A DNA stretch of 64,000 bases from JABIAG01 sp964561995 (GCA_964561995.1 CAZLQZ010000006.1:13316-77315); one strand, 5' to 3'. Positions 33,603 through 42,114 are shown, counted from the first letter of the stretch. Program-made: numbers and translations. The notes: generated by a model from the sequence alone, not told the origin.

Positions 33603-34283
33603 ATGAAAGAGAATCTGCATTTGGCAATGATTATGGATGGAAATAGGAGATGGGCAGTAAAAAATGGGTTGCCTAAGTTGGAAGGACACAAAAAAGGTGC
33701 TGAAAATCTAAGAAATGTTATCAAGTGGTGTGAGCAGCTTAAAGTTAGAGCTTTAACATTATATGCAATGTCTACTGAGAATTTTAACAGAACAGAAATT
33801 GAAAAACAAGCTTTGTTTATGTTATTCAAAAAATGTTTTAAAGAAATATTGGAAAGTGATGAAGTTAAAGAAAAGAAAATAAAAATAAAATTTCTAGGAA
33901 ATTTGTCAATGTTTCCAAAAGATTTACAAGAACTAATGAATCAAGTCGAAAAAGTTACTAATGATAATGATGGTTTTAGATTAAATTTTTGTATGGCTTA
34001 TGGTGGAAGACAAGAAATATTAAATGCAGTAAATAAAGCAATTAAAGCAGGAAAAGAATTAACTGAAGAAGAATTTGAAAATAATTTGTATATGAAGGAC
34101 TCTCCTGAAATTGTTATTAGGACTGGTGGAAAAGAAGCTATGAGAACGTCTAATTTTTTACCTTGGCAAACTGCATATTCTGAATGGTTTTTTTTAAAAA
34201 CCTATTGGCCAGCATTAACTAAAGAAGAACTTGTTCAAATAATTGATGAATTTGAAAGCAGAAAAAGGAATTTTGGTAAATAG
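33603..34283 (+). CDS. uppS: cis-Polyprenyl diphosphate synthase (UppS family)
   Basis: A 226-residue synthase. Signature blocks are AMIMDGNRRWA with the catalytic Asp, LPKLEGHKKGAENL, LTLYAMSTENFNR, and the C-terminal RTGGKEAMRTSNFLPWQ followed by AYSEWFF. It adds isopentenyl units in cis to make the polyprenyl carrier used for glycan assembly, in line with the GT4 and S-layer genes of this window. Confidence 0.95.
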   Translation: MKENLHLAMIMDGNRRWAVKNGLPKLEGHKKGAENLRNVIKWCEQLKVRALTLYAMSTENFNRTEIEKQALFMLFKKCFKEILESDEVKEKKIKIKFLGNLSMFPKDLQELMNQVEKVTNDNDGFRLNFCMAYGGRQEILNAVNKAIKAGKELTEEEFENNLYMKDSPEIVIRTGGKEAMRTSNFLPWQTAYSEWFFLKTYWPALTKEELVQIIDEFESRKRNFGK

Positions 34284-34405
34284 ACGTGAGTTTCGGTTTT
34301 TATGAAATATTTCCGATTTTTATTTGATTTTTTAAATTAATTCTAATTTATTCGTAATATTTCTAATATTTATTGTATTTCTTTCGGTTTTTTTTTAAAA
34401 ATGCC

Positions 34406-34413
34406 TTTTAAAG
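34406..34413 (+). promoter_or_regulatory. TATA-like element deciding the start at 34434
   Basis: TTTTAAAG centred about 25 nt before ATG 34434 and inside the longer open frame that begins at 34401. Upstream, 34286-34400 is gene-free and has three similar blocks (TTTCGGTTTTTAT, TTTCCGATTTTTAT, TTTCGGTTTTTTT). Confidence 0.45.
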
Positions 34414-34433
34414 GTAAAACCTTAATTTATTTT

Positions 34434-34874
34434 ATGAAAATTAGAAATCATAAAGTCGAAAAACCAGGTAGGGTTGTTGCTTGCTTAGCACTAGGAATTG
34501 GTTGTTATTTTGGTGTTATTAAAGCTTCAAGTTATTTTAAAAAACCCGAAGTTGAGAAAAAACAAGAAATAGTACAAATTGAAGACTCAAAAAAAAATAA
34601 TGAACCCTATTTTAAAAAAGAACAAACTCCAGATGATCTTGTTTATCTTATTAAAACTGAATATAACACTTTGCCGGTAAACGAAAAAAAGAAAGTTTTA
34701 GATTATTTTTTTAGTGATATGCTTGAGCATAAGTGTGAATCGTTTTCTTTTAAAGTTAAGAATTCAATAAGTTATATTTTTTCAAGACTTGAAGAAAAAC
34801 TGGAGAAATTTGATTATGAAAGTATTCAAGATAATTATTCAAGATTAGAAGATTTTATTGGAGGTGCAAAATGA
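34434..34874 (+). CDS. Single-TM protein, first gene of a three-gene unknown operon (146 aa)
   Basis: The start is MKIRNHKVEKPGR at 34434, supported by the TATA-like element about 25 nt before it. A membrane segment (VVACLALGIGCYFGVI) follows a basic N-terminus, then a charged linker and a helical domain (DLVYLIKTEYNTLPVNEKKK, later SRLEEKLEKFDYESIQDNYS). No family is recognised. It overlaps the next gene by 4 nt (ATGA). Confidence 0.6.
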   Translation: MKIRNHKVEKPGRVVACLALGIGCYFGVIKASSYFKKPEVEKKQEIVQIEDSKKNNEPYFKKEQTPDDLVYLIKTEYNTLPVNEKKKVLDYFFSDMLEHKCESFSFKVKNSISYIFSRLEEKLEKFDYESIQDNYSRLEDFIGGAK

Positions 34875-35134
34875 AAAAAATAATTAAAGCAGCAGGAAGT
34901 ATGGCTGTAATGAGTAGTTTATTATGTGGTGCAATGTATGCTGTGGACCATTTTTTACCTGCAGCTTACCAAGTAGAAACAAGAAGAGAAGCAAAAGTAA
35001 TTTACAATAAAAATGGTGATGTATTTGTTCATTCAGATCCGGAGAATATGCTTCGTTATTTGATTCGAGAAGATTCTCATCAATTAAGGTATGCATTATC
35101 TAATTTAGAATCTTCTTTAAGGGGTGAAAAATGA
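34871..35134 (+). CDS. Small signal/TM protein, second gene of the operon (87 aa)
   Basis: Begins MKKIIKAAGSMAVMSSLLCG, a signal peptide or single anchor with a Cys at its end. A helical region follows with MLRYLIREDSHQLRYALSNL, loosely similar in layout to the C-terminal helices of the preceding protein. It overlaps the neighbours on both sides by 4 nt, so the three proteins are made together. Confidence 0.58.
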   Translation: MKKIIKAAGSMAVMSSLLCGAMYAVDHFLPAAYQVETRREAKVIYNKNGDVFVHSDPENMLRYLIREDSHQLRYALSNLESSLRGEK

Positions 35135-36090
35135 CTTTGGATTATGAAAAAATAGATTCTTTGATTACAACAAATACGTCTTACGGTAATGGAAGGCTTC
35201 CTTCATTATCTAATTCGTCTGCCTTAGTTGTAAATTTTCAAAATGTTAAAACAATTATTGAAAATAATTATCATGCATTGCAAGAAAAAAATCCAGTAAG
35301 ATATTCAAAAGGTGTAAAGGTTGTTGAAAAGGAAATAGAAGTTCCAAGAGGAGGAAGAGTTGGAGCATTTTTTGGTTGGACTACCACCGTTACAGAAGAA
35401 AATGCAGAAGAATATATTCATGAAAAGGATTTACAAGAATCTATGGATGTTGTTGTTCAAAATGTTAAATCTGTTTCAGCTTCTCTTCAAATTGCTGCAA
35501 AATCTTTGAGAGAAGAAGTAAAGGTTAGAGATAAAGTAATTACATCAATGGAAGGTACGGGTTCAACATATAATCATCTTTTCACTGATTTGAGTAAAGA
35601 TTATGATGGGAATGTTGAAGAGTTATCAAATTCTTGTAAGCAGTTAGATGCAATTGAAGATTATTTAGGGAGTAATGACCATAATCAGGTCGATTTTGCA
35701 GAAAATTTAGACAGAAAGGATGGTTTAGAAGCAAAGATTCAAAGATGTAAACAAAATAGTGATTTAATTATTCAAAGAAAAAATGATGTTAGTACTTTAA
35801 AGGGTAATAATCAAACAGCATTATTAAATTATATTGATGTTAATAGATCTTTAATGATTTATGTTCAATTAGCAGAAGCTACAAGTGAATATGTTGCTCA
35901 AAATATTAGGGATGGAGAAATGTCTAGTAAATCTTATTTTTTATTGAGTAATTTATTTTTAGAGTTTGCTGATACAAGTAAGCAAATGATAACTTTAAAT
36001 AATTTTGGTGCTGAAGTACAAACTAAGTTAAGGGATTTATTGTCTTTATGCACAGGAGGTAATAAAAAACAATTAACTACTGCTCAATAG
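35131..36090 (+). CDS. Helical soluble protein, third gene of the operon (319 aa)
   Basis: No signal peptide. Residues 20-260 are mostly long helices (NVKTIIENNYHALQEKN; LKGNNQTALLNYIDVNRSLM), broken by a glycine-rich stretch (PRGGRVGAFFGWTTTVTEE). The layout recalls long-helix bundle proteins, but I recognise no family. As part of an operon with two membrane-anchored partners it may be their cytoplasmic partner. Inference only. Confidence 0.58.
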   Translation: MTLDYEKIDSLITTNTSYGNGRLPSLSNSSALVVNFQNVKTIIENNYHALQEKNPVRYSKGVKVVEKEIEVPRGGRVGAFFGWTTTVTEENAEEYIHEKDLQESMDVVVQNVKSVSASLQIAAKSLREEVKVRDKVITSMEGTGSTYNHLFTDLSKDYDGNVEELSNSCKQLDAIEDYLGSNDHNQVDFAENLDRKDGLEAKIQRCKQNSDLIIQRKNDVSTLKGNNQTALLNYIDVNRSLMIYVQLAEATSEYVAQNIRDGEMSSKSYFLLSNLFLEFADTSKQMITLNNFGAEVQTKLRDLLSLCTGGNKKQLTTAQ

Positions 36091-36095
36091 AAATG

Positions 36096-36103
36096 TTTAT
36101 AAA
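36096..36103 (+). promoter_or_regulatory. TATA box for the gene at 36126
   Basis: TTTATAAA centred about 26 nt before ATG 36126, just after the preceding stop; indicates a separate transcript. Confidence 0.5.
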
Positions 36104-36125
36104 ATAGTTTTTATTCTTTTTAATT

Positions 36126-36689
36126 ATGGGAGAAAACAATTTTACATACGGATTTAGCTTTTTATCATTTATTTTAACTTTTATTTATATAACTATTGGA
36201 CTAATGAGAAATTCAATTCAAACATTAGATTTAGCTTTATTTTCATTATTTATCATTTTATCAATGCTTGCTTTGATAAATTGTAAAAATAAGTTTGGTT
36301 GGTTTTTATCAACTATTTTATTCGCATTTTTAATAAGTTATATGACTTTAATGTTTATTAATGGAGAAACACTTATTAGATTTATTTTAATAGTATTAAA
36401 TGTTTTAGCTTTTTTATTCTCTGTTTTAGCTGTTGGAAGAATTAATAACAGTGGAAAAAATCATAAACTTGATGAAACTGTTTTATTAAAAAAAGAATTG
36501 GCTGAATTGGCAGAAGAAAGAAAAGCTGCTGAGCAAGAATTTTCAAACATGATTGAAAACGAAGAAGATAAAGTAGAAGAAAAAGAAATCCAAAATTTAG
36601 ATAATAAGCCTAAAAAAACTGTAAAAAAAACTACAAAAAAGAAAACTGCAAAGAAAACATCAACTAAAAAAGTTCTAAAAAATAATTAA
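36126..36689 (+). CDS. Membrane protein with lysine-rich tail (187 aa)
   Basis: Four hydrophobic segments in the first 105 residues, then a coiled-coil stretch (LLKKELAELAEERKAAEQE). The C-terminal tail contains KKTVKKTTKKKTAKKTSTKK, reminiscent of histone-H1-like or DNA-binding tails. The tail is probably cytoplasmic and could bind nucleic acid or the membrane surface. No family is recognised. Confidence 0.6.
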   Translation: MGENNFTYGFSFLSFILTFIYITIGLMRNSIQTLDLALFSLFIILSMLALINCKNKFGWFLSTILFAFLISYMTLMFINGETLIRFILIVLNVLAFLFSVLAVGRINNSGKNHKLDETVLLKKELAELAEERKAAEQEFSNMIENEEDKVEEKEIQNLDNKPKKTVKKTTKKKTAKKTSTKKVLKNN

Positions 36690-36795
36690 GAATGTATATA
36701 AGTAATTAATAATTAAATAAATAAATTAATAAAATAGTTCTTAGATATGATTCATATTGATTAGTTTATTATTATATTCTTTGGTTTTTTAATTT

Positions 36796-37806
36796 ATGAA
36801 CTGTGTTAAAAATATAATGAATTCTGGAGTTTTAGCATTTGCTTTAGCAAATCCTTTAATCTCAGTAAAAGCTCAAGATTCTCCCATTATATTAGAACAA
36901 AGAGTTATGTTTGATGATTCTAAAACTGGAGTTGAATCTGAAACTTTAATTAAAACAGATGATTCAATAACTATTATTGATCAAAAAGGTGATAGCAACA
37001 GGTTAGGTTATGAAAATAAATTAGGAGATAATCTAAAATTAAACATTGGATATTCAAATGTTGATAAAATTGAATCTAAAAGAATAAATGGTACAATTGA
37101 TGTTGGTTTATCTTCAATAAATGCTGGTTATCATGAAAAAGAACAAGAAGATTTTTGGGAATTGTATTCTGTTAATAATCTACAAAATTTCGATTTAGAA
37201 ATGGGAATTAATTCATTAGACCATTTAGCTTTTATTGCAAAGTATTACCTTGAAAAAAATTCAGTAGGTTTGGCGGGAATTGCATCTGATGATGATTTTT
37301 ATAGATTAGGTGTTGCTTGTGCTCATAGTGGAAAAATGGGATTGTTTTCTTACGCAGTAATGGGAAAAAATGAAGATGGTTCTAGTTATCATGAATTAAG
37401 ATTAAGGGGTGGACCTGGTGGCAAAACACGAAAGGAATCAATTGGATTTTTTAGTGTTGAAGAAGGATGTTTGTTCGATGAAAACTTGGTTGAAAGTTTA
37501 ACAGATCCTTATTTTAAAGGAATTACTAGTACAATTACTAATTTTCCTGCGTCAATAAGAGGCAGTCCTTGGGGATTTGATTCAAAGTATAAAAATTATG
37601 TTTTTTCATTAAATGTTGCAGTATCAAAAGGTCCATTAACAATAATTCCGGGAGTATTTTATAATGTTAAAACTGGTGATTTGTGTGAAAGATTAGAAGG
37701 TCATTTAGATTTACCAAATGGATTTTATGTATTAGGACAAGTAGATAATAATAAAGATTCAGATATTACACAAACTTATTTATTTGGTTGGAGGGGAGAT
37801 TTTTAA
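36796..37806 (+). CDS. Secreted beta-rich protein, barrel-like pattern (336 aa)
   Basis: A signal peptide covers about residues 1-27, ending near VKAQ. The mature part is a long series of alternating polar/hydrophobic strands (LGYENKLGDNLKLNIGY, NGTIDVGLSSINAGYHEKE, YKNYVFSLNVAVSKG) and ends with TYLFGWRGDF, an aromatic terminus. This looks like a beta barrel or beta solenoid of the kind common in bacterial outer membranes. A promoter-like TTATTATATT lies about 26 nt before the ATG. No family is recognised. Confidence 0.6.
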   Translation: MNCVKNIMNSGVLAFALANPLISVKAQDSPIILEQRVMFDDSKTGVESETLIKTDDSITIIDQKGDSNRLGYENKLGDNLKLNIGYSNVDKIESKRINGTIDVGLSSINAGYHEKEQEDFWELYSVNNLQNFDLEMGINSLDHLAFIAKYYLEKNSVGLAGIASDDDFYRLGVACAHSGKMGLFSYAVMGKNEDGSSYHELRLRGGPGGKTRKESIGFFSVEEGCLFDENLVESLTDPYFKGITSTITNFPASIRGSPWGFDSKYKNYVFSLNVAVSKGPLTIIPGVFYNVKTGDLCERLEGHLDLPNGFYVLGQVDNNKDSDITQTYLFGWRGDF

Positions 37807-37807
37807 A

Positions 37808-38491
37808 ATGAGTTTAGAAAGTGATTATATGAAATACATTAATAAAACTCAAGAAGAAAAGTTTCCTTATTTTCTTGATTCTAAAGATACTTTTGGTTTT
37901 AAAATTAAAGTTAATAAAGAAGTTTTTTCTTTAAAATATTCTTTTTCATGGTCTTTTATTACTCCATTACTTTCAGATGTAAAAGGGGAAAAAAGAGTTT
38001 TAGAAATCGGTTCTGGTTGTGGGATTAGTTCTTTATATATGTCCAGATATGCAAAATCTGTTTTAGCAGTAGATATTAATGAAGCTGCTGTTAAAAATAC
38101 TAAAGAAAATGCCGAATTGAATGGTGTAAAAAACCTTGAAGTTTTGGTGAGTGATGTTTTTTCAAATGTGGAAGGAAAATTTGATACTATTTATTGGAAT
38201 TTTCCTTGGATTTTTGTTTCAGAAGATATGGAGGTAACACCTTTAGAAAGGGCTTATTTTGATCCAGGTTATAAGTGTATAAATCGTTTATTAAAAGAAG
38301 GAAAAAATCATTTAGAAAAAGATGGAAGAATATTGTTGGCCATAGGTTATAACACTTCTAATCTTGAGTTATTTCAAATATTAGTTGAAGAATCAGGTTA
38401 TAAAACTAGAGAAGTTTTAAGAAAGCGATTTGTTCCGCCTAATGACTGGTTTTTACTCCCTTATGATCTTGCTTTATTAGAATTAAAATAA
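37808..38491 (+). CDS. Class I SAM-dependent methyltransferase, HemK/RlmG-like
   Basis: I use ATG 37808, one base after the preceding stop and preceded by a GGAGGGGAG ribosome binding site; ATG 37784 would overlap the upstream gene. The 227-residue protein has the SAM-binding motif VLEIGSGCGISSLYMS and an NPPY-like motif IV (YWNFPWIF), which points to methylation of a nitrogen on a base, amino acid or nucleic acid. The substrate cannot be named. It is translated from the same mRNA as the beta-rich protein. Confidence 0.85.
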   Translation: MSLESDYMKYINKTQEEKFPYFLDSKDTFGFKIKVNKEVFSLKYSFSWSFITPLLSDVKGEKRVLEIGSGCGISSLYMSRYAKSVLAVDINEAAVKNTKENAELNGVKNLEVLVSDVFSNVEGKFDTIYWNFPWIFVSEDMEVTPLERAYFDPGYKCINRLLKEGKNHLEKDGRILLAIGYNTSNLELFQILVEESGYKTREVLRKRFVPPNDWFLLPYDLALLELK

Positions 38492-38504
38492 TTTTTAATT
38501 GAAA

Positions 38505-38945
38505 TTACTGTTTTTTACTAAAGTAATAAATTAACAAAACAACTCCAATAACTAAAGCAGAATCTGCAATGTTAAATGTAGGCCAGTGATAATTTTTTAT
38601 AAATAAATCTAAAAAATCAATCACATATCCTCTAAAAATTCTATCTATTAAATTTCCAACGATTCCTGCAGTAATTAATCCTGAAGCAAAAATAACATAT
38701 TTTTCATCAGGTATTTTTTTGTAATATTTACAAATAAACCATAAAACCATTATTGAAACAACAATTAAAATAATGTTATATCCTTGTAAAATTCCAAATC
38801 CTGCACCTGTATTTTTTACAAAGATTATAGAAAAAAAGGGTAATAAGTTTAAGGCTGGTTTGTAAATAACAATCAAGGTTTTAGTAATGACATCCAAGCA
38901 TAATGCAATAATAAAAGTAAGAAAAAAGATTCTGTTTTTTACCAT
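38505..38945 (-). CDS. lspA: Lipoprotein signal peptidase II
   Basis: A 146-residue protein with four membrane helices and all the LspA blocks: FVKNTGAGFGIL, the first catalytic Asp in GNLIDRIFRG (Asp101) and the second in FNIADSALVIG (Asp128). The enzyme cleaves signal peptides before the lipid-modified Cys. The start overlaps the preceding gene by 7 nt. LspA is mainly a bacterial enzyme, so its presence here suggests lateral acquisition. Two lipobox proteins in the window are candidate substrates. Confidence 0.93.
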   Translation of the reverse strand: MVKNRIFFLTFIIALCLDVITKTLIVIYKPALNLLPFFSIIFVKNTGAGFGILQGYNIILIVVSIMVLWFICKYYKKIPDEKYVIFASGLITAGIVGNLIDRIFRGYVIDFLDLFIKNYHWPTFNIADSALVIGVVLLIYYFSKKQ

Positions 38946-39337
38946 CTTCTTTCATTGTTAGAAATTTTTTGTTCTAAATTTGCAATTCTTTGATTAAGAA
39001 CTTCAATCATATTTTTTAAACCGTCAATTTTTGCAATAACAACTTCCATTTTATCTCCTGATAATGGTGTGACTGGTTGAGGAGGTTGAACAATTTGAGG
39101 TCTACTATTCATGTTTAAAGATGATGGTCTTTCCTGATCTAATGGTGGCATAGATGGTGTGTCTGGCATAGGAGGTAATCCCAATTCATTATCCATTGGC
39201 GCCATTGATGGTTCTGCAAATGCTTGTTCAGGTGGAGGAAATTTTCCTTCTCCATTGTCCGTGCCTAAGTTTGCTTGTTCATCAAAAGGAGGCATATCTT
39301 CATCTTTATCTCTTTTTTTTTTATTTAATCCAAACAT
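38939..39337 (-). CDS. Proline-rich protein with C-terminal coiled coil (132 aa)
   Basis: Residues 15-95 are a disordered proline/methionine-rich stretch (LGLPPMPDTPSMPPLDQERP), and residues 95-128 form a heptad-like coiled coil (IDGLKNMIEVLNQRIANLEQ). The N-terminus (MFGLNKKKRDKDEDMPP) is basic and cytoplasmic. It is co-transcribed with lspA (7-nt overlap), with a TTTATATA element about 27 nt before the ATG. Possibly an adaptor; no family is recognised. Confidence 0.6.
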   Translation of the reverse strand: MFGLNKKKRDKDEDMPPFDEQANLGTDNGEGKFPPPEQAFAEPSMAPMDNELGLPPMPDTPSMPPLDQERPSSLNMNSRPQIVQPPQPVTPLSGDKMEVVIAKIDGLKNMIEVLNQRIANLEQKISNNERRW

Positions 39338-39399
39338 AAAAGAAATTTATCGTATAAATTCTATATAAATGTTTCTTTTTAAATCATTTAAAAGAAAAC

Positions 39400-39407
39400 T
39401 TTATATA
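39400..39407 (+). promoter_or_regulatory. TATA box of pduL
   Basis: TTTATATA centred about 26 nt before the ATG at 39430. Confidence 0.55.
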
Positions 39408-39429
39408 AAAATAATAAATGTAATTCTTT

Positions 39430-39969
39430 ATGATCCCAGTTGAAATATCTAATAGACATTTACACATATCAAAGGAAGATTATGAAAAATTATTTGATAA
39501 AGAATTAACTAAATTAAGAAACCTTTCTCAAGAGGGTGAATTTGCAGCTAATGAAACTGTTGAACTTAATGGATTTAATGTAAGAATAATTGGTTCTTTT
39601 AGGGAATGTTCTCAATTGGAACTTTCAAAAACTGATGCAAGAATTATAAAGCTTAATTTGCCATTAAATTTATCTGGTGATTTAACTAATGCTCCTTTGA
39701 TTGAAGTTAAAACGAATAAAGGAACAGTAAGAATTCCTGCAATAATTGCAAAAAGACATTTACATTGTAATGAAAATAAAGCTAAAGAATTAGGATTAAA
39801 AAATAATGAAATCATTTCATTAAAAGTGATGGGTTTAAGACCAATTACCTTTCATGATGTTGTAGTAAGAGTAAAAAAAGATTTTAATTTAGTATTTCAT
39901 TTGGATACTGATGAAGGAAATGCTGCTGGAGTTAATAAAAATACTGAAGCTTTTTTAGTGGAGAAGTAA
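39430..39969 (+). CDS. pduL: PduL-type phosphate acyltransferase (phosphotransacetylase)
   Basis: A 179-residue protein matching PduL throughout: ISNRHLHISKEDYEKLF, then FRECSQLELSKTDAR, the second His block IAKRHLHCNENKAKELG, and the C-terminal FHLDTDEGNAAG. PduL converts acetyl- or propanoyl-CoA and phosphate to the acyl phosphate and CoA. There are no microcompartment genes nearby, and no encapsulation peptide precedes the core. With the POR operon, this suggests acetyl-CoA to acetyl phosphate conversion for energy conservation. Acetate kinase is not in the window. Confidence 0.92.
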   Translation: MIPVEISNRHLHISKEDYEKLFDKELTKLRNLSQEGEFAANETVELNGFNVRIIGSFRECSQLELSKTDARIIKLNLPLNLSGDLTNAPLIEVKTNKGTVRIPAIIAKRHLHCNENKAKELGLKNNEIISLKVMGLRPITFHDVVVRVKKDFNLVFHLDTDEGNAAGVNKNTEAFLVEK

Positions 39970-40476
39970 TGTTCTTGTTGCAGATATAACAAAACCCTTT
40001 CCTATTTTTCTTCTTAACATTTTAGCTGTTTTTTCAACATTATAATTGGTTGTTTCTGGTTTTGCGTGTCTGTTTTTTGTTTGTTTAACTGCTAGATTTA
40101 TGAGTAAATCATGATTAGGTCTAATATTTAAAAAGTCTAAAATTTTTTTTAGTTGGTTATCTCTTATAAATGTGGGTAGTTCTTTTATTTTATTTTGGTT
40201 TTTTATAATTAATTCTTCTTTTTTAACTTTAATACTTAATCCTTTTTTAAATCTATGAATAAAGTATTCTTTTTCTAATTCTAAAACATTATTAAAATCT
40301 TCATCATTATAATCATAGTTTCTTTCTCCGTCGTTAATTATGAACTCTTTCCATCCTAATTTTAGAATTATTGAAATATTGCATCTTTTTCCAGATTTAG
40401 TGTCTTCTTCTTTAATGAGGAATTTTACTTTTAATTTTTCTCTTGCGCATTCAAAAATAAAATCTTTTATGTTCAT
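39955..40476 (-). CDS. Hypothetical protein (173 aa)
   Basis: A basic soluble protein. It has two parts: a lysine-rich beta half (LKVKFLIKEEDTKSGKRCNI) and a helical C-terminal half (DFLNIRPNHDLLINLAVKQT). No family is recognised. Its stop overlaps the pduL stop by 15 nt (convergent). TTTAAATA is about 27 nt before the ATG. Confidence 0.55.
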   Translation of the reverse strand: MNIKDFIFECAREKLKVKFLIKEEDTKSGKRCNISIILKLGWKEFIINDGERNYDYNDEDFNNVLELEKEYFIHRFKKGLSIKVKKEELIIKNQNKIKELPTFIRDNQLKKILDFLNIRPNHDLLINLAVKQTKNRHAKPETTNYNVEKTAKMLRRKIGKGFVISATRTLLLH

Positions 40477-40507
40477 AATTTAATTAAGAAATTAATAATA
40501 TTTAAAT

Positions 40508-41314
40508 TTAGTTATCTAAAATAATATTTTCTAGTTCATAAGGGTCATATTGGTCTCTTTGATCTTCTGGAATGTTAAACATTTCATACATTCTATTTGC
40601 CCATTCTGCTTTTTCTTGTTTTTCTCTAAATTCTTTTATTGCTTCTCTATCGGATTCTGTGGAAGTTGGTTTAAATGTCGTTAAATAAACTGCTCTACTT
40701 TGATTTGAAACTCTTTTAAATCCTGAAGATTGTTTAACTAATTTTCCAGGTGGTAGTTCTTGTGCAATTTTATAGTCAATTGATATGCCGTTTTTAGAGT
40801 GGTATCCTTGATTAGTATCTACCTCTAGATGTGAATAGTCTAATTCAACATTTTGCATGTCATAGGATCTAACAGATTCTGGTAATCTTGCGGTTTGAGG
40901 TTGATAATAAACTAATGGGGTTAAAGGAAAAAAATCTAACATTTTTTTTTCAAGTCCTCTTAAATGAATCATCCTATCAATTTCTTTTTTAGAATATTTT
41001 TTTAAACTTTTATCATCTCTGGCTTTGCCGCTACTTCCCAATCTAACCATAAAATCTTTATCGTTCTTGTAAAAAACCGTGCATAAAAATGCATTTGAAT
41101 TTTGACTTATTTTTTCAACAAGATTATTAAAATTAGAAATTTTTCTTTTATGGTGATTAAAAACAATATAAACCTCTGCTGGATTTTCTACATTGATTCT
41201 TTGAGCAACATATATTGTGTTGTCTACGCATGGATTAACATTATATCTTCCAGAAATAACTAAACAATCTTCAATAAAATTTTGCATAGCTTGTTTTTCA
41301 GATTTTTTAATCAT
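40508..41314 (-). CDS. Hypothetical protein (268 aa)
   Basis: A soluble protein with alternating charged and hydrophobic segments, no signal peptide and no recognisable catalytic motif. The sequence between about residues 150 and 180 has several acidic and histidine residues (YSHLEVDTNQGYHSKNGISI). A TTTATATA element lies about 27 nt before the ATG. Function unknown. Confidence 0.55.
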   Translation of the reverse strand: MIKKSEKQAMQNFIEDCLVISGRYNVNPCVDNTIYVAQRINVENPAEVYIVFNHHKRKISNFNNLVEKISQNSNAFLCTVFYKNDKDFMVRLGSSGKARDDKSLKKYSKKEIDRMIHLRGLEKKMLDFFPLTPLVYYQPQTARLPESVRSYDMQNVELDYSHLEVDTNQGYHSKNGISIDYKIAQELPPGKLVKQSSGFKRVSNQSRAVYLTTFKPTSTESDREAIKEFREKQEKAEWANRMYEMFNIPEDQRDQYDPYELENIILDN

Positions 41315-41346
41315 TAAAAATAATAATTTAAAGAATTATATAAAGT

Positions 41347-41718
41347 TTATTTAACTAAAACGCCGCTTACTGAACTTGATTGTCCGGGTCTAGACGTAAT
41401 TTTAGCTTTACCTTTATCAGTTTCTACAATTGCTCCTTTAGTAAGAATGTTTTGTCTGATAAAGTTTCTATTAGCATTGTTATCAACAACAGTTTTAATT
41501 TTTGCTTTTACGTAAGATTTTCCATCAAAAAGATTTAAAGTGTCAGTTTTAACAGTTTTTTGTTTTATATTTCCACCAAGAACTCTTTCAATTCTATTTC
41601 TTACTTCGCCAATTATTGTCATAACTGGAACTCTACCTGTTTCACTTTTTCTTTTTTTTCTACTGGGTTTGTATAAACCGCCAGAGACTTTTCTTTTTGA
41701 TCTTTTTCTTGAAATCAT
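41347..41718 (-). CDS. rps8e: Ribosomal protein S8e
   Basis: A 123-residue basic protein with the S8e start (RSKRKVSGGLYKPSRKKRK), the conserved central IRQNILTKGAIVETDKGKA block and the C-terminal glycine-serine segment. It is a component of the archaeal/eukaryotic small subunit and absent from bacteria, so it helps fix the domain assignment. Single gene, leaderless-type promoter about 27 nt before the ATG. Confidence 0.97.
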   Translation of the reverse strand: MISRKRSKRKVSGGLYKPSRKKRKSETGRVPVMTIIGEVRNRIERVLGGNIKQKTVKTDTLNLFDGKSYVKAKIKTVVDNNANRNFIRQNILTKGAIVETDKGKAKITSRPGQSSSVSGVLVK

Positions 41719-41885
41719 ATTGTTTAAGAAATACAGTTAATTTATAAATCTTATTGTTTTCTTAATTTATAGGTTATATTTTTAATTATTTGGTTTAATT
41801 TAATCAAATAGGTGTATGTTTTAACCAAAAAATAATAACATTTAAAAAAGGATGTAGATTCAACATCATAAGAGGGAAATTTAAA

Positions 41886-42113
41886 ATGGAAACATCAAGA
41901 CCACTAGATGCATTAAATAATGCAAGAAATAAGAGAGTAATTGTACAATTAAAGAATGGGAAAGTGTTTGTTGGAAAGTTAACTGCTTTTGATATACACA
42001 TTAATACTGTTCTTGAAGACGCAGAAGAAAGAGAAAATGGAGAGACAAAGAGACAATTGGGTACTTTGTTCTTAAGAGGAGACACAATAATCTTCATTTC
42101 GCCGCAGGTATAA
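41886..42113 (+). CDS. Sm-like (Lsm) RNA-binding protein
   Basis: A 75-residue Lsm protein with Sm1 (VIVQLKNGKVFVGKLTAFD) and Sm2 (GTLFLRGDTIIFISPQ) motifs. It forms a heptameric ring that binds uridine-rich RNA. A GAGGG lies 10 nt before the ATG. L37e starts one base after its stop, the classic archaeal Lsm-L37e pair. Confidence 0.96.
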   Translation: METSRPLDALNNARNKRVIVQLKNGKVFVGKLTAFDIHINTVLEDAEERENGETKRQLGTLFLRGDTIIFISPQV

Positions 42114-42114
42114 A

